Positions 43,214-54,650 of a DNA stretch of 64,000 bases are shown one piece after another. The number at the start of each line of letters is the position of its first letter. Position 1 is the stretch's first letter. Both the position numbers and the translations under genes were made by a program. The notes beneath the pieces were generated by a model, which did no database searches, was not told the DNA's origin, and was given only the letters and a program-made list of their open reading frames with translations. Location of the stretch: positions 1,426,001-1,490,000 of the forward strand of contig CM057065.1 of the NCBI GenBank assembly GCA_029945375.1, in the 5' to 3' direction. The stretch comes from Agaricus subrufescens (Eukaryota; Basidiomycota; Agaricomycetes; Agaricales; Agaricaceae).

Positions 43214-43825
43214 ATTAAATATGATTACTCAAATAACATTCCTGTGATGAAGAGAACTGTTATTAGATTGCGCCACTCAGGAAGCACGAGAAGGTATGCT
43301 TACAGTTGGTCAGTGCAGCTGTGGTGCTCGTCCGCGGAAGTATGACGATGTCTGGATATATATCTTCCTTCGGGCGCTCTTCCGCTCCAGAGGTCTGTGT
43401 AAAGGCTCATTTGCAGACGACAGCCTCAGGTCAGAAGTCACATGCTTCGATTGCAGAAGACTTCTATGGACATTGATCATGAGCAAACATAACGTTCGCG
43501 CACTGAAATTTTCGAAACCTGTGCCGTACTTGTATACAGAAGCTCCACTAGAAAAGACACTATGACAGAGAAGATTTTTCGAGGAAGCTTGACATCGCCT
43601 TCCAGTGCAAGGGGCACCATGCACATGTGAGCACACGAGAACGCAAAAACAAACACAAACGCAACTAAATTCAAACCTGAGTGGACATTAAACATAATCA
43701 TGTTGGCTTCTAATGTTTAAGTTATGGTGCATGCGGGTTCTAGTATCATTGAGGGAAATCAAAATGCAAAACGAATTGAAGAAAAAAAAAGCTTCTTGTC
43801 TGACGGTACCCATTGACCCGCCGGA

Positions 43826-44356
43826 TTATTTCCAGGTGAAAATCTTTGCTATGTTCGAGAAAAAGTTGCCCTTGGGCTCGGGGTGCGCATTATCAAGTAG
43901 TGTAGAATCGGTGCTGGCGTGGGCGTTCTGGCCTTGCGGAGAGGGAGAAGGTTCTTGACGCGAAGGTCGCTGCGTCTTAGGTCCGGGGGGTTGGATGCGT
44001 TTAGCCGGCTGCCTAGCAGGCCCGCGAGTTCTCCACCTACATGATCATCACAGTGAGTAATGTAACGACATATGTAATGAGGCGAAGACGCACTCTGTTT
44101 TTTTGGTAGTATCATCAGCATCTAGTCTGTTGTCAAAGAATGAGTACTGTTCTACTCAGAAATCAATAACATGAATCATTGACTTTTTTCCTGAAGCGTG
44201 ACCTCCGGTCTCCTTGCTCTTTATCCGCCACCACTGCTTCCTGGCAAACCTGCGATACAAATGCTGCTGTTAGACCATCAAGCATCTGGCATGATAGACC
44301 CTGTTTAAGACTCACTTCGACCAGTGCTGATTAACAGCTTCTCTTCTATCCGACAT
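43826..44356 (-). CDS. Small basic hypothetical protein, possibly same family (about 118 aa)
   Basis: Four exons are predicted. MSDRREAVNQHWSK is split by an intron before FARKQWWRIKSKETGGHASG. A third exon gives KLDADDTTKKTE, and the last exon, opening WRTRGPARQPAKRIQPPG, runs through a Pro/Gln/Ser stretch to GNFFSNIAKIFTWK and TAA. The layout (very short first exons, a (K/T)RG(P/R) motif after the last intron and a disordered tail) recalls the duplicates at 42083 and 42804. Sequence identity is too low by eye to be sure of common origin. No domain is recognised. Confidence 0.42.
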
Positions 44357-44634
44357 TTTGACTACTCGATTCCTAGTACTCCAATTATGGAGTTCTGTAT
44401 TCATTCGCCAGCGTTAGATTATATCACAAGGACCATGGGGAGGTAGACTCACGATGGCTGTGAAGTGACAGGCCTGACAGGCCTTCATCCCCAGAAGACC
44501 AGATATATAGCTGACTCACAACGAGCGCCTAAGTACGTCCATATGCTTACGGCAGACTTATGAGCCTATCATGTTACAGAGGAAACATCAGAAAAATGTC
44601 AAACCCGTGAACTTCCAAGCTTCTTGAACACGGT

Positions 44635-45189
44635 TCATAACCTCAGCACCCCATTTATGGACCAGAAATGCCATCTCCTCGTGGTTGATTGTGGGTCCTC
44701 AACCCACATCGGGGTCTTAATGAAGAGAGAGAGGTAGCTGAAGGGCCATAAATATCTGACATTTGGGAGAGGCGGTGTTCCATCAGCTTTGATACTATCA
44801 AGGATAAAATCCGGAGCATCGAACGTGACGTCACAAAGAATTCGCTCGACTAAGCTGTGCACAGCTAGTATACCGAGCATTCCATTTCTACGGCACTGCT
44901 GGAAAATGGAAGCGAATATAGGTCCCAATGAGTTATTAATAGTCATGGCGGGCTGTGCCAACTCCATGGCATACAGGAATGTCAAGTCAAAGTAAGCACC
45001 TGTGAAATTGTCATAACCGCGTCGAGATAATGCCCACTCTCGGCGCAGGGACGAATCTTGATTGAAGGGTGCCAGTTCTCCAGAATGAAGATTATTGTCC
45101 GTTCCGATAAAAATTGGCGAGCTCGAACAATCTAAGGATGCAAACGCAGTAAAACTGGTTATTAAGCAGACACCACAACACACATACAC
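44635..45189 (-). pseudogene. Hypothetical protein fragment, probably 5'-truncated
   Basis: A long frame encodes a protein-like sequence including NFTGAYFDLTFLYAMELAQ, NNSLGPIFASIFQQCRRNG, MLGILAVHSLVERILCDV and PLPNVRYLWPFSYLSLFI, ending HFWSINGVLRL. Composition looks coding, with mixed hydrophobic helices. A likely acceptor (ATCCTTAG) lies near 45132, so the sequence before it in the frame may be intron. Only about 60 bp separate it from the stop of the Swp1 gene upstream, which leaves little room for a promoter and upstream exons. I therefore suspect a remnant of a larger gene. The family is not recognised. Confidence 0.4.
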
Positions 45190-45247
45190 GAGCGCACGAG
45201 ATAAATAAGTTTCATTCCAATGAGGGGGCGAGACTCTACGTGAGTAT

Positions 45248-46190
45248 CTAATTTTTATTCAATCGTCGCTTGGCGATACTGCTAAGAGCATGTTTGCCAG
45301 TGAAAAGATTGACAATGGCAAGGACACCGCCGTAAAGGAGGACCTGGCCAAGTCTGAGGTCAATCCAGTAATAGAATATGAGAATCTCGTAGGCGCCCAA
45401 ACTGAGGATGAAAGGAAGGACACTAGGGGAGAATAGATGGGTGAGGCGGGGGGAGACCTGGGACCACTAGAAAGTATGTCGAATCTATCAGCGGAGATGT
45501 GATAAGAGAGAAAGTGAAGACGCACAAAACCAAGAAGAAGGAACCAGGGTGCGATAACCAGGCCAGAGAAGATGGCCGGGATTATCTTGTTTGGGAGTCT
45601 CTGTTCAGGCCTGAAGGTGTGATGGATTTCCGGGAGAAGATGGAATGAAGCTTCATCGGGGTGCGCAGGAGCGGGCAGAGAACGTGGCACACGTAGATCG
45701 AATAACTCGGCAGCAATGGGACTGTAGTTGGGCTTTCCGATGTACAGGGTCACTTGCAGAGGCGCGTCGCCCGTTGGCGGTAGGCTGAGAGGAGGGCGTT
45801 CCATATTCAGCTCAAATTTAGCTTTGCCACCTTGTGTGACACGGATAGGTTGAATACCCTCCTCATTCGTTGTGGCATCATAGAAACGAAGGAAAGTCTG
45901 ATGCGGTTGTGTCCCTTCGCCAGACTCCTTGTCGACCACTTGGAAAGTCACTTTGAGAGTGTCTGTGGCATTAAGAGTCACAGGGCTTCCAGACTTCTGG
46001 GCAAGGGAAATGCTGGATCTTTGGGTTACTAATCGTGGTTAGAATGGTATGCGGTGGATGTGACATACGGTTCTGAACGAGACTGTTGTCCCTGTGAATC
46101 AAGTACAGCGAAGCGCGGAGACTGAAGAGTAAGAACTTTTGCATGAACAGAAGCCGCGAGGAGGAGCAGCGAGGTGAGGAATACGTGCAT
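45248..46190 (-). CDS. SWP1: Oligosaccharyltransferase subunit Swp1 / ribophorin II
   Basis: Swp1 is a non-catalytic subunit of the ER oligosaccharyltransferase that N-glycosylates nascent proteins. The start MHVFLTSLLLLAASVHA at 46190 gives a clean signal peptide; an in-frame methionine at 46223 is possible. The lumenal part contains LSLAQKSGSPVTLNATDTLK, HQTFLRFYDATTNEEGIQPI, YIGKPNYSPIAAELFDLRVP and EIHHTFRPEQRLPNKIIP. Three membrane spans follow: IFSGLVIAPWFLLLGF, then after an intron (about 45525-45467) PFILSLGAYEILIFYYWIDL and a last span around GGVLAIVNLFTGKHAL. The protein ends KRRLNKN, a basic cytosolic tail. The frame stays open through the last intron but gives nonsense, so splicing there is needed. 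Confidence 0.88.
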
Positions 46191-46223
46191 AATGCGACCT
46201 GGAAAGCTCTTTGTCAACGACAC

Positions 46224-47588
46224 GTCGACGTGTTATCACACCGTGCGAATTTATAGATCTATAAATAGGTCTGGTCGTAAAAATAACCACTTCCTCATGG
46301 CAAATATCCTGCAATGATTATAAGTTTATGACTGGTTTTAAGACCCAGACTCTCGGAAAGCTAGTTCAAGAGACGTATTCTTACTCTGACTTATGGACTC
46401 TGTCACATGGAGATCACCTCATCGATGCGACTGTAAGCAGGCTATCTTAGTCGCTTTTACCCCGAGAGCAACATTGCCTCTGAGTACTTTGTCATCGACT
46501 AGATGTGTTGTAAGCATATGCCTGCATTTCGAGGCGAGAGATTTCTACTCTCTGTTAATTGAGAGGAGATCCTATAGAATGACATGGCATGACATTATGC
46601 GGGTGAATGACTCACCAACTAAGTAATTACAAACAATCTTCTTGAAGTACTTAGGAAGTGAGGCGACTCGGTCATGCGTAAGATGCAGAGATATACCAAA
46701 GTAAACAGTAGACAACCAACTAAGAAAACAAGTCATACGAGGAACAAAGTTTTCAAGGAAGGGTGGGCAATGCCCGAGTGCAATTTTCGAAGTGTAATGA
46801 AACATAATGGAGCGGTCTCGGTCATGTAAATGCCGGTACTGCGGGCTAATGCTTTGTACATGAGGTCCAAGGTCCGAGTATCTCACAGAAACCTTCGGAT
46901 TCACAGAATCTCCGTGAACTATGCGTGTTAACCACATTGTTGTCTGAGGCAGTGCTCGGAACTGCGGGTGGTGGCACCAATTTGGAAACGAGGCAGTGAG
47001 ACTCATATTCAGTAAACGCAACTCATAACAGAGTCGAGGACCGGCTGGCTGTCATTAAATAGGCGTATATCTGGATCAAAATTAAAAACGGCTGGGTCTA
47101 GACACGAAGTAGAGGGTAAGCCAGGTTGCTGGACTCGGAGTATGAGTCGTGGCACTGAATGGAGTTTCCGGAATCGAGATCTCGTCACTCAAAGAACTAG
47201 AATACTAGGTCCACTCCCGTTGAATAGGGCACTGGTTTCCTTTTTTTTAGGCATTTGGAGCGCTCCAAAAGTAGGTGTACAATGGAATTCCTTCGCCTGT
47301 CAATAGTCAATCAGGAATCTTCTCCAAATCTTCTCTCACAATCTGTCTGAATCATTACCGATAAAGGAACCAGATATGAAAAGGCGCTCCACCCAATGAG
47401 TCAAACCCGAAAACAAAATTTACGGACAAAGCAGTACAGAGGCTCAAAAACGACAGTGGGTCTTTTCACACATTCTCTAGCAAGTGAATCCAGCACCAAT
47501 GGAACCACTACATGATAAGCTAACAATACAACCAGCCAGAAGAAACTTCTCCGATGAGCCCGTAACCAGTGCAACAGGGGAAACTATC
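46224..47588. other. Gene-poor stretch with one weak minus-strand frame
   Basis: A 149-residue minus-strand frame (47021-46572, opening MRLLNMSLTASFPNWCHHPQ) is the longest here. Its composition is not clearly coding, and I see no splice partner or family resemblance. The rest shows nothing. Confidence 0.5.
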
Positions 47589-49383
47589 CTACACCAGATT
47601 CTCAGCTTCTCCGGCCAATTCATGTTCCTCTAGAGAGGCTTGAAGGGTAGAATTCGCGAGTGCAGCCTCGCAGGTAGCCCTGACTTGAGAGGAGCAGAGT
47701 AAACACACAACACCAATGACGCCGATTACTGGAATAGTAATGGTGGGACGAATCCGCAAGAGTATGATGAACAGCCAGTGGCAAAAGAAGGATATTATCC
47801 CCCAGTTAAAAAAGGTAGTTGGGCATGCAAATATGAATGCAGCCCCTTGGAATTTATATTTCCCGTAAGCCCAACCACTGAACCAGTCAATCTGAGGGCA
47901 ACATCCATTAGCTTCGTCTAAGATGGTTTCATGAGAACTCACAGCTTCAGCGGGATCTTTGCAGCGGGTTAGTCTATCGTTTTGTTGTATCAGAGTGAGT
48001 GCAGCCAACAGGCTGGTGCTAAAGCATACAGCTGAAATCGCTGCGGCCGCCCGATATCCGTAGCCGAAGGAAAATGAGGTATGAAGCCTTAACACCATCG
48101 TCAGCAACGATTCAACGTATAGTGTTGCGTTCACTTACATCAACATCAGGAGGGATGGCACGACTTTCTCTTTCCATTCTTGTACTCGCTCTCGAATGAA
48201 ATCCGTTACACCAGAAGAATAGACGAATTGGTCAACAAACAGAGCGTCCATCTGCTCGCGAAAGCGATCCGATTGTGCAAATGTGAAAAGGCGCATCAGC
48301 CGTGCGCCACTCCCGGATCCTTCCTCCTCTCTTTCTTGCCGCTCATATACAGAGCGTCTCGAATCAATACGAGGCGTTTCTTCTCCGTGGAGATTGTTGA
48401 ATCTGCTGAACACTACAAAATATTAGCATTTAAAAGGGTATGGAACGACGTGATTCTTACAAATAGCGTCCCACCCACGAGCGATTGTGCTCACGACTTC
48501 TGGCTCATGAGTTCGCCCTCTGCAGCGTTCAAGGACATCATATATGGCTTGTGTATCTGTTGCCGGGTGGGTAAATGTTGAATAAGATGATGTGATTTGA
48601 TCTGGAAACGAAACCAGACGGTCAGGAAATTAACCTTTTGTATTTGTGGCCGAGGAACTAACCGAGTCTGATGTACGCAAATGTGTCGAGGAGTTTGAGG
48701 AGACACTCCTCCGGTAAGCCCCCGAAGTGAGCAGGGAAGCGGTCAGTATGTTGCCAGAATTCCTTCTCTAGCGCCGTTCCTGCGCTTTATTGAGCATTAT
48801 AAAGGGAATATTTATGACAAACTGACTCAGATGGGAAGGTGAGACGACAGGAGGAAGGCCAACATCTTCCGTTGAGAGGTCATCGATCCAGAAAAGAGTC
48901 TGGGCTTGTCGGTCAACGACGTAATAATAGCAATCCATAGATTCATCGAGGCGAATGTAAAGCTCCAAATTACGGAGGTCAGTTTTCTTCTTCTCGACCT
49001 GGGTAGTGATGCATTTGATCCATTTTTCTATTTCAGATACTTTCTCGGCAGTGTAGACCCAAGATTCCGTGACAGTTGTTATCAAGCCCTGGTGGCTAAA
49101 ATAGGGCTTCCCTTCCGGTTGAACATAAGTGAACCATTGGGGGGGCAAATAGGCTGGCCTTTTCAAGTCTGAATATCTATGTTTTCAAGTATCAAATAAA
49201 GGCACCTACGAAGCATGAACCCCTAGGTCTAAAGTGAGGCTTGTAGGTTGGCTCCTAGAACGGGTTATGTCAACCTTGCTCTTCGCTGACATAGTGAAAT
49301 ACTAACCGTTTTGTGGAACAGTATCGCGAGTCGTCTTCAAGTGGACATGTTGGATGAAGTTTTCCGGTTGGTATAGAGGCCAT
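47589..49383 (-). CDS. Agaricomycete membrane protein with WW-like motif, copy 1
   Basis: A WW-like segment is visible, PPQWFTYVQPEGKPYF, followed by TVTESWVYTAEKVSEIEKWI and DESMDCYYYVVDRQAQTLFW. Then come VVSPSHL and a helical region (LEKEFWQHTDRFPAHFGGLP). Later exons carry FNNLHGEETPRIDSRRSVYE and VTDFIRERVQEWKEKVVPSL. A C-terminal membrane part has about four spans, among them SAVCFSTSLLAALTLI and PVIGVIGVVCLLCSS. About eight exons are predicted. The start is uncertain: the position matching the copy at 54651-56374 has ATC instead of ATG, so I chose MASIPTGKLHPTCPLEDD at 49383, in another frame of exon 1. This multicopy family is familiar from mushroom genomes, but its function is unknown to me. 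Confidence 0.72.
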
Positions 49384-51954
49384 CGTACAGTGGTTGTGGT
49401 TGGTGCTGGATGGGTGAGTATCGGTCTCATCTGTGCAGCTTTAGTACCAAACTTGGTTGGCAAGTTACAGTGTTTGTGTCATCGGGCGATGGGCTTCGAG
49501 GCAGTACTAAATGAAGGCTGTGCAACAGCAATGATCACATCTGCGTCTCACTGATCTGGCAGTGATCTATTACTCCGCGTCCTTCTGATCTCACGCCAAA
49601 CGGTAACCGGCGAAGCAAACATAGTACTATAATAGCCCTTGATGCTCCTAGTCTAAGATAGGCTGTGCCCCCCAGGATATTACAGGAGAGAATGCGGGTT
49701 CTCGAATGGTCGGCTATCGTACATTTAGTAAGCGACAACTAGAGAATGTGCAGGACACTTGCAGACCGCAAAAGCCGCATGGAGGTTTGCTGGAGCCATG
49801 GAGCAGGGGAGGTTCATCGACGTGGGTGGACCATTTCAGTGCCCTCTTGTGCGGAGGGGTATAATTTTGGTATGTATAGCATTTCCCACGGGGCGGACAG
49901 AAAAATCAGGCGATCCTCTGCGACGGAGACGGCCTCCGTACATTCCACTTTTTCCCGGAACATTTTCGACCTCGAAACCGCGAGTTATATGTCGGTGTAT
50001 TACTTATACACATCACACAGAAACCCGAAGACTTGTCTCCGGAGTTCGTTACACCGACAGATACATCGGACACCGGACACACGATGCCTCATCAAAAGTT
50101 TAACGCTCTCTAGGCCGCAAATATGGTGCGGTAGAAAAAAACATCTTGACAACAGGTATGATTTATTGAATCAGCCAACGTCAGAAGTATCTTTGGCAAG
50201 CGGTAAAATTCTTGAAAAGAAGCACGCTACCTATCGCGCGACGGGGACGCTTCGACAATGGAGACCTGAGGGTGCCATACCAGCCAACCTCGCAGATGTG
50301 CACTTCCTTACCGCACATACTTGTCCACTAATCGCCTGAGGTCTCGGCTAGAAACACGGTAGGTGTTCCATTTTTCCTGTATGTCACTTTGTCATCACTC
50401 TTTCTTAACGTGTTTACCTTTACAATATCATTAGGAGAATTTCTGGGCGTACTTATTGAAGGCTCCTCTCTCCCTTTTAAGAATACCTTCTATACTTTAA
50501 GCTGACACGTCTCTTTGGAATTGTCACATTGCGGTTCAAGCAATATTTGTTTAGGGTCTGCCAATTATCTTCTGTTTGTTCGGCGAGAGATTTCCGTTAA
50601 TCAACCATAGATTTGGAAGACTTATGATGTGGCTATATGAACAACAATTGAAAGTCGCCAACACGAAAAACAAACAACTAAGGATGATAAACACAAGAGA
50701 AGGATAATTTACACAGTGACCTCTTAAGAGGACGGAAAGGGGCAAACAAAGTATTCTACTCGCCGCTGTCTGCGTGTACAGAATTCTCAGCCTGACGTAC
50801 CCAGTACCCCTCATCATAGCCTCCACTGATGGAGATTGTTCTCAATACCATTTATTGAAACAACTTGGGATCACTGTGGTGAATAACGTAACGCTCTCTT
50901 CCTCGTTCTCACTTATCCCCTTGATGTTTCACAGCTTCGATCATTCCGTGATTGCCAAAAGTGATTTGGAATCTGAGATGTTTAGCAGCCAAGAGGTTTA
51001 ACTCATCAGTCTCGCAATATAATCGTACATGATCACACCGATCAAAGCCGTAGTAAAAGCCACCGTTACATAGCCTGAGAGCTAGCAATGAGCCTCCACG
51101 CTTTTCGTTCTCACATCCTGGCCCCTAGCCCTTGTCGGAAAGTATACAGATCAGGGTGGAGGGTATTGTGCAGTAAATCCGATTGATAACGTGGCTTTTA
51201 GCCCAGTAGGAGTCAGTCAGCCCAGAAAAGAGCAAGCACCGGGCAGGCTCCCTCGAGGTGAGTGCGGCCATCTGATACCTTTGAATAAGGAGGTCTCGAC
51301 GTGTATTGATGATGATCGTTCCCTAATACAACCCTGTTTCGTACTCAGGACAGAACTGACATTCATGTACGTTTTTATTGACTGCTGTCGTGTCGCAACT
51401 TTCAATGAACCTCAGGGAAACTTCACCGAAACGCGTCATTCTGACACGTTTAGATGAATGCGTTGTTGAGACAGGCGACTAACACGGTGACCTTATTAAT
51501 AAAAAGAACACTACTGTGCGGCGATGTTTCAATTGATATGATCTCTGTTTTCAACACTTCGCATCATTTACTGTCATCCACCCAAACCGTTAATCCATAG
51601 CAGCGCTTATTCTTTTACAAGTCCCACAGCAAATCCGCTCCGATGGAGATAGACAGGTAACATCACTTCGCTTAAAGGAGGAGCTTCGAGAAAAGAATTA
51701 AGCTGTTGAGAAGGGTACATACAGTATAATGATTCTACCGACTTCTAGCTTGGGCTCATATGAATGAAGTAGACCAATAACAGCCAATGATAGCGAAGTA
51801 GTTAGGAGTGTTAATTTGACGACCGCTTATTGCCAGCGCGTGGCCAACTTCCGTTCCTGATCCCACTGACGCTCACCACGTTCCAGCACAGCCCACTTAG
51901 GCGATGCGCTTTTGAGCAGCCCAGGCAACAAACAGCATCCTCCTAAACCTGTAC
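49384..51954. other. Gene-poor stretch, possible gene relics
   Basis: About 2.6 kb shows no complete gene. The plus-strand frame at 49354 contains TVVVVGAGW, the start of a dinucleotide-binding fold, but nothing recognisable follows. The overlapping plus-strand frames at 49746-50339 have unusual composition and no family match. AT-rich spacer follows to 51950. Confidence 0.5.
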
Positions 51955-54574
51955 TTGTACTCCTCTGAGCTACCTCAGATGCCCAGAAACATGGGACTTG
52001 GGCTTCTTCGAATAGTCAGGTGGTGGTTAGGCTATGCATCACTTTTGCTGCGCAGGATGGGCTTGAGGGGATTCTTTCTGACACAGAAGGCGGATTCGAT
52101 ATTACGATTCATCCTCTATCGGGCATATAGGGTTGGCGTACCGTCACAGGAGAGAGAGATTGTCGCTGGGGATCCAGTATGTTGCAGTATGTTACCGCAG
52201 GCTTCCAGCTGTATACCTACGGCTTCGGCGTCCGAGGAATTACGGGAAACCACGCTCGTTGCCTCGCTAGGCAAGAGTAGATCTTCGCCCGAAAACGCTA
52301 ATTGGTTCGGAGATGAGAAAAAACCAATCATTTATTCGCCAAAAAACACTTTAGATGCCCCGACAGAGGAGGACTTTATGGTGAAAGATGATTGTTCGAA
52401 AGAAATCGAAGACGTCCTAGAGCTTTCACAAGTCATAGAAGACTTGTATCCTGTCTCAGTTGCCGAAAGCGAGAGGTACGAGCGGGGAGTCACCATGTAG
52501 GTGGTTAAACATCCTTTTACAACTCTGGTTTGAATCCGATTATCCAGACCGAGAGGAAATGATGATGATTTTTATATCCCAGTCCATATGGAACCTTGTG
52601 CAGAGTAAGCTTGTAATGTCTGAGTCGACATTGAACCAATCAACTCTTCTTTTCAAAGACCCATTCCTCCGCCCTGGATCCGCTTTGTCCATCCTGAGGG
52701 AGCTGTCTATTTCTGGGACCCTGACAGAGTGCGCCCCTTATCCTTTTTTTTTCGCCTAGAAACTTATCGTGCTCTATATCAGAGGGTTGTCACTGACGTT
52801 GACATGCTAAACGACGATACCCGTGGCCTTGTTGAGAATCAACTCGCCATGATTCAAAATTACGTCGAAAGATACAATATCACGTCAGCTCGCTTGAAGC
52901 ATGTACATCTGTACCTGGAATACTACCCGAAAACATCAAGTTTTGGGTATTACTTCGTTGATCATACTAAACAGACCCTATTTTGGTTAGATAAAAAGTC
53001 TGGACATCTTATCATTGGGGGACTCCAGACACCGTCTCCTAGCCTTACGCACGTTGGTAATTACCATACCAGTTGCTATACTGGAGATACTTTGTACTGA
53101 AAGAAAAATTTAGGAATTGAACTTCGTTCGCAATACTGGTAAGTTAAACCTCAAATCCCCAGTACTTTGATAGCTTGAAAGAGATCACAGGCACCATAAC
53201 GAATATTTTCCCCATCTATTATATGTCTCCAACGAAACATTGTCGGAACTCCAAGACATTCTTTGGCATGCCGTTGGTGGTAGGACTTTCCCTATGACAT
53301 TTGAATCCTAGACATAAAATACTCAATCTCAAGCTATAGATCTACTTACCTCGTCGACGTCCACTTGCCCTTTCACAGTTGCGGAAACAAAGGATATGCA
53401 AGGTCTTGTTGCGGAAGTTATTGCCCATCATCGCGAAAACCCTAATAACTACGGGTATACTCAAAGTGGGAAGACCATGTCGGGGGGAATTGATGTCGGT
53501 GCTCGAACAATGATATGTGAGTTAAGGACCAGCCTTGAGAAACCTGGACTACTCTAACTTCCACGAAAGGCCGATTTCTGAGGATGCTGCGTGGGTTTAT
53601 GTTCATTTCTTTGATTGGCATCCCTAACTGTCTTCATAGTCCACCAGCGTTTTCTAAACTTCCATGGAGAAATCCACGCTCGACTTAATCGCGACCAGTC
53701 TGTTTTCGAGAAGACCAAACGAACATGGTTTATGGGGCTCGTTTCACCACTTCTACTGTACGCACCGGAGACGTATCTTCAAAATATTCAGTCTCTAGCT
53801 GTTGACGGTTTGGTCGACAAACCATCTTGGGACAAGCTGATTTCGGGGCTTACAGGAGAGTGGAAAGAAAACACTTTGTTTGTGCGCACTTATTATTCGC
53901 ATGATAGCGCGGCATTCTCAAATTTTGTTTCTTACTAGGCCACCGTATTGTTGACTTCGAACGTCTCATTTTTGGCTATACAGTCTTTGGACGACTTGGG
54001 GTCTGTGGGTTACCGTAATCCCGCTCAGAGAGTCAGCTATCTATCGATTGCTCTCAGCATCGGCACAATCGTACTCGGTCTATCATTAAATCGCCAGTAT
54101 CACACGACACTCAAGGTGCGTTCACCGTTAAGTGTGTTGACACATAATCCTCAAAACTCCTAGCGTAATTTCTTTGCAAATCGGAGCGTGACTGCCTTGG
54201 GATTTGAAACCCTCGCTATAATGCATAGCTTGCCTCATGCCCTACTTATGTCCGCGTAAGTATAATATACGAAACTTCGGTATAATTCAGGCCAAGCTAA
54301 AGCATCATTTCTTAGAATGGTCACCTTCTTCCTCGCATTTTCGATAATGTGTTATCAATCTCGTGACAATGTTTCGATTGCTATATTGACCTCTGCATGG
54401 ATCATAATCGTCGTCCTCTTTCTTTGGTGCATATCTACGCCTTATGAGTCCACAGTTTACGAAGCCCTCAGTTGGCCGCGCCGGAAGCTTAATGAACTGA
54501 GGGAAATAATGGGAGACAAGCTGAAGGGACGGAATGCTATCACAGAGCATATATCCGACGAGGTTAGCGTGTAG
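51955..54574 (+). CDS. Agaricomycete membrane protein with WW-like motif, copy 2
   Basis: The start MYSSELPQMPRNMGLGLLRI at 51955 gives a basic, amphipathic head; MPRNMGLGLL at 51979 is an alternative. An intron near 52498-52545 leads to IPRGNDDDFYIPVHMEPC, then the WW-like segment PPPWIRFVHPEGAVYFWDPD, then VDMLNDDTRGLVENQLAMI and FGYYFVDHTKQTLFWLD. Later exons encode HHNEYFPHLLYVSNETLSEL, TFTVAETKDMQG-like segment TCPFTVAETKDMQGLVAEVI, VHQRFLNFHGEIHARLNRDQ, VLLTSNVSFLAIQSLDDLG and membrane spans YLSIALSIGTIVLGLSL and VTFFLAFSIMCYQ. The end is NAITEHISDEVSV. About eight exons are predicted. It is more distant from copies 1 and 3 than they are from each other, and converges on copy 3 with 76 bp between stops. 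Confidence 0.78.
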
Positions 54575-54650
54575 GTCCCCGTTGCGAAAGCATACTATGC
54601 GGCTGCCAATTATTTTTATATATACCAACTGAACTTGGCTATTAAACAAA

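Larger units (their letters stand above)
41961..43494. repeat. Tandem duplication of about 0.77 kb containing a small gene
   Basis: Unit 1 spans 41961-42734 and unit 2 42735-43494. Shared landmarks in order are GTCTC-TCTACAG, ATCTCAAGGCACAGCCCCGC, GGAAGTATGACGA-GTCTGG, GGGCGCTCTTC, CTCCAGAGGTCTGTG and ATGAGCAAACATAAC. Coding and noncoding parts diverged to similar degrees, with many small indels. Confidence 0.75.

Noticed and set aside
46572..47021. 149-residue minus-strand frame
   Set aside because: No splice partner, family resemblance or coding bias could be argued; kept only as a note in the spacer entry.
49746..50339. 197-residue plus-strand frame
   Set aside because: Composition is atypical (many Arg, Ser, His, Cys), two frames are open together, and no domain is recognisable.
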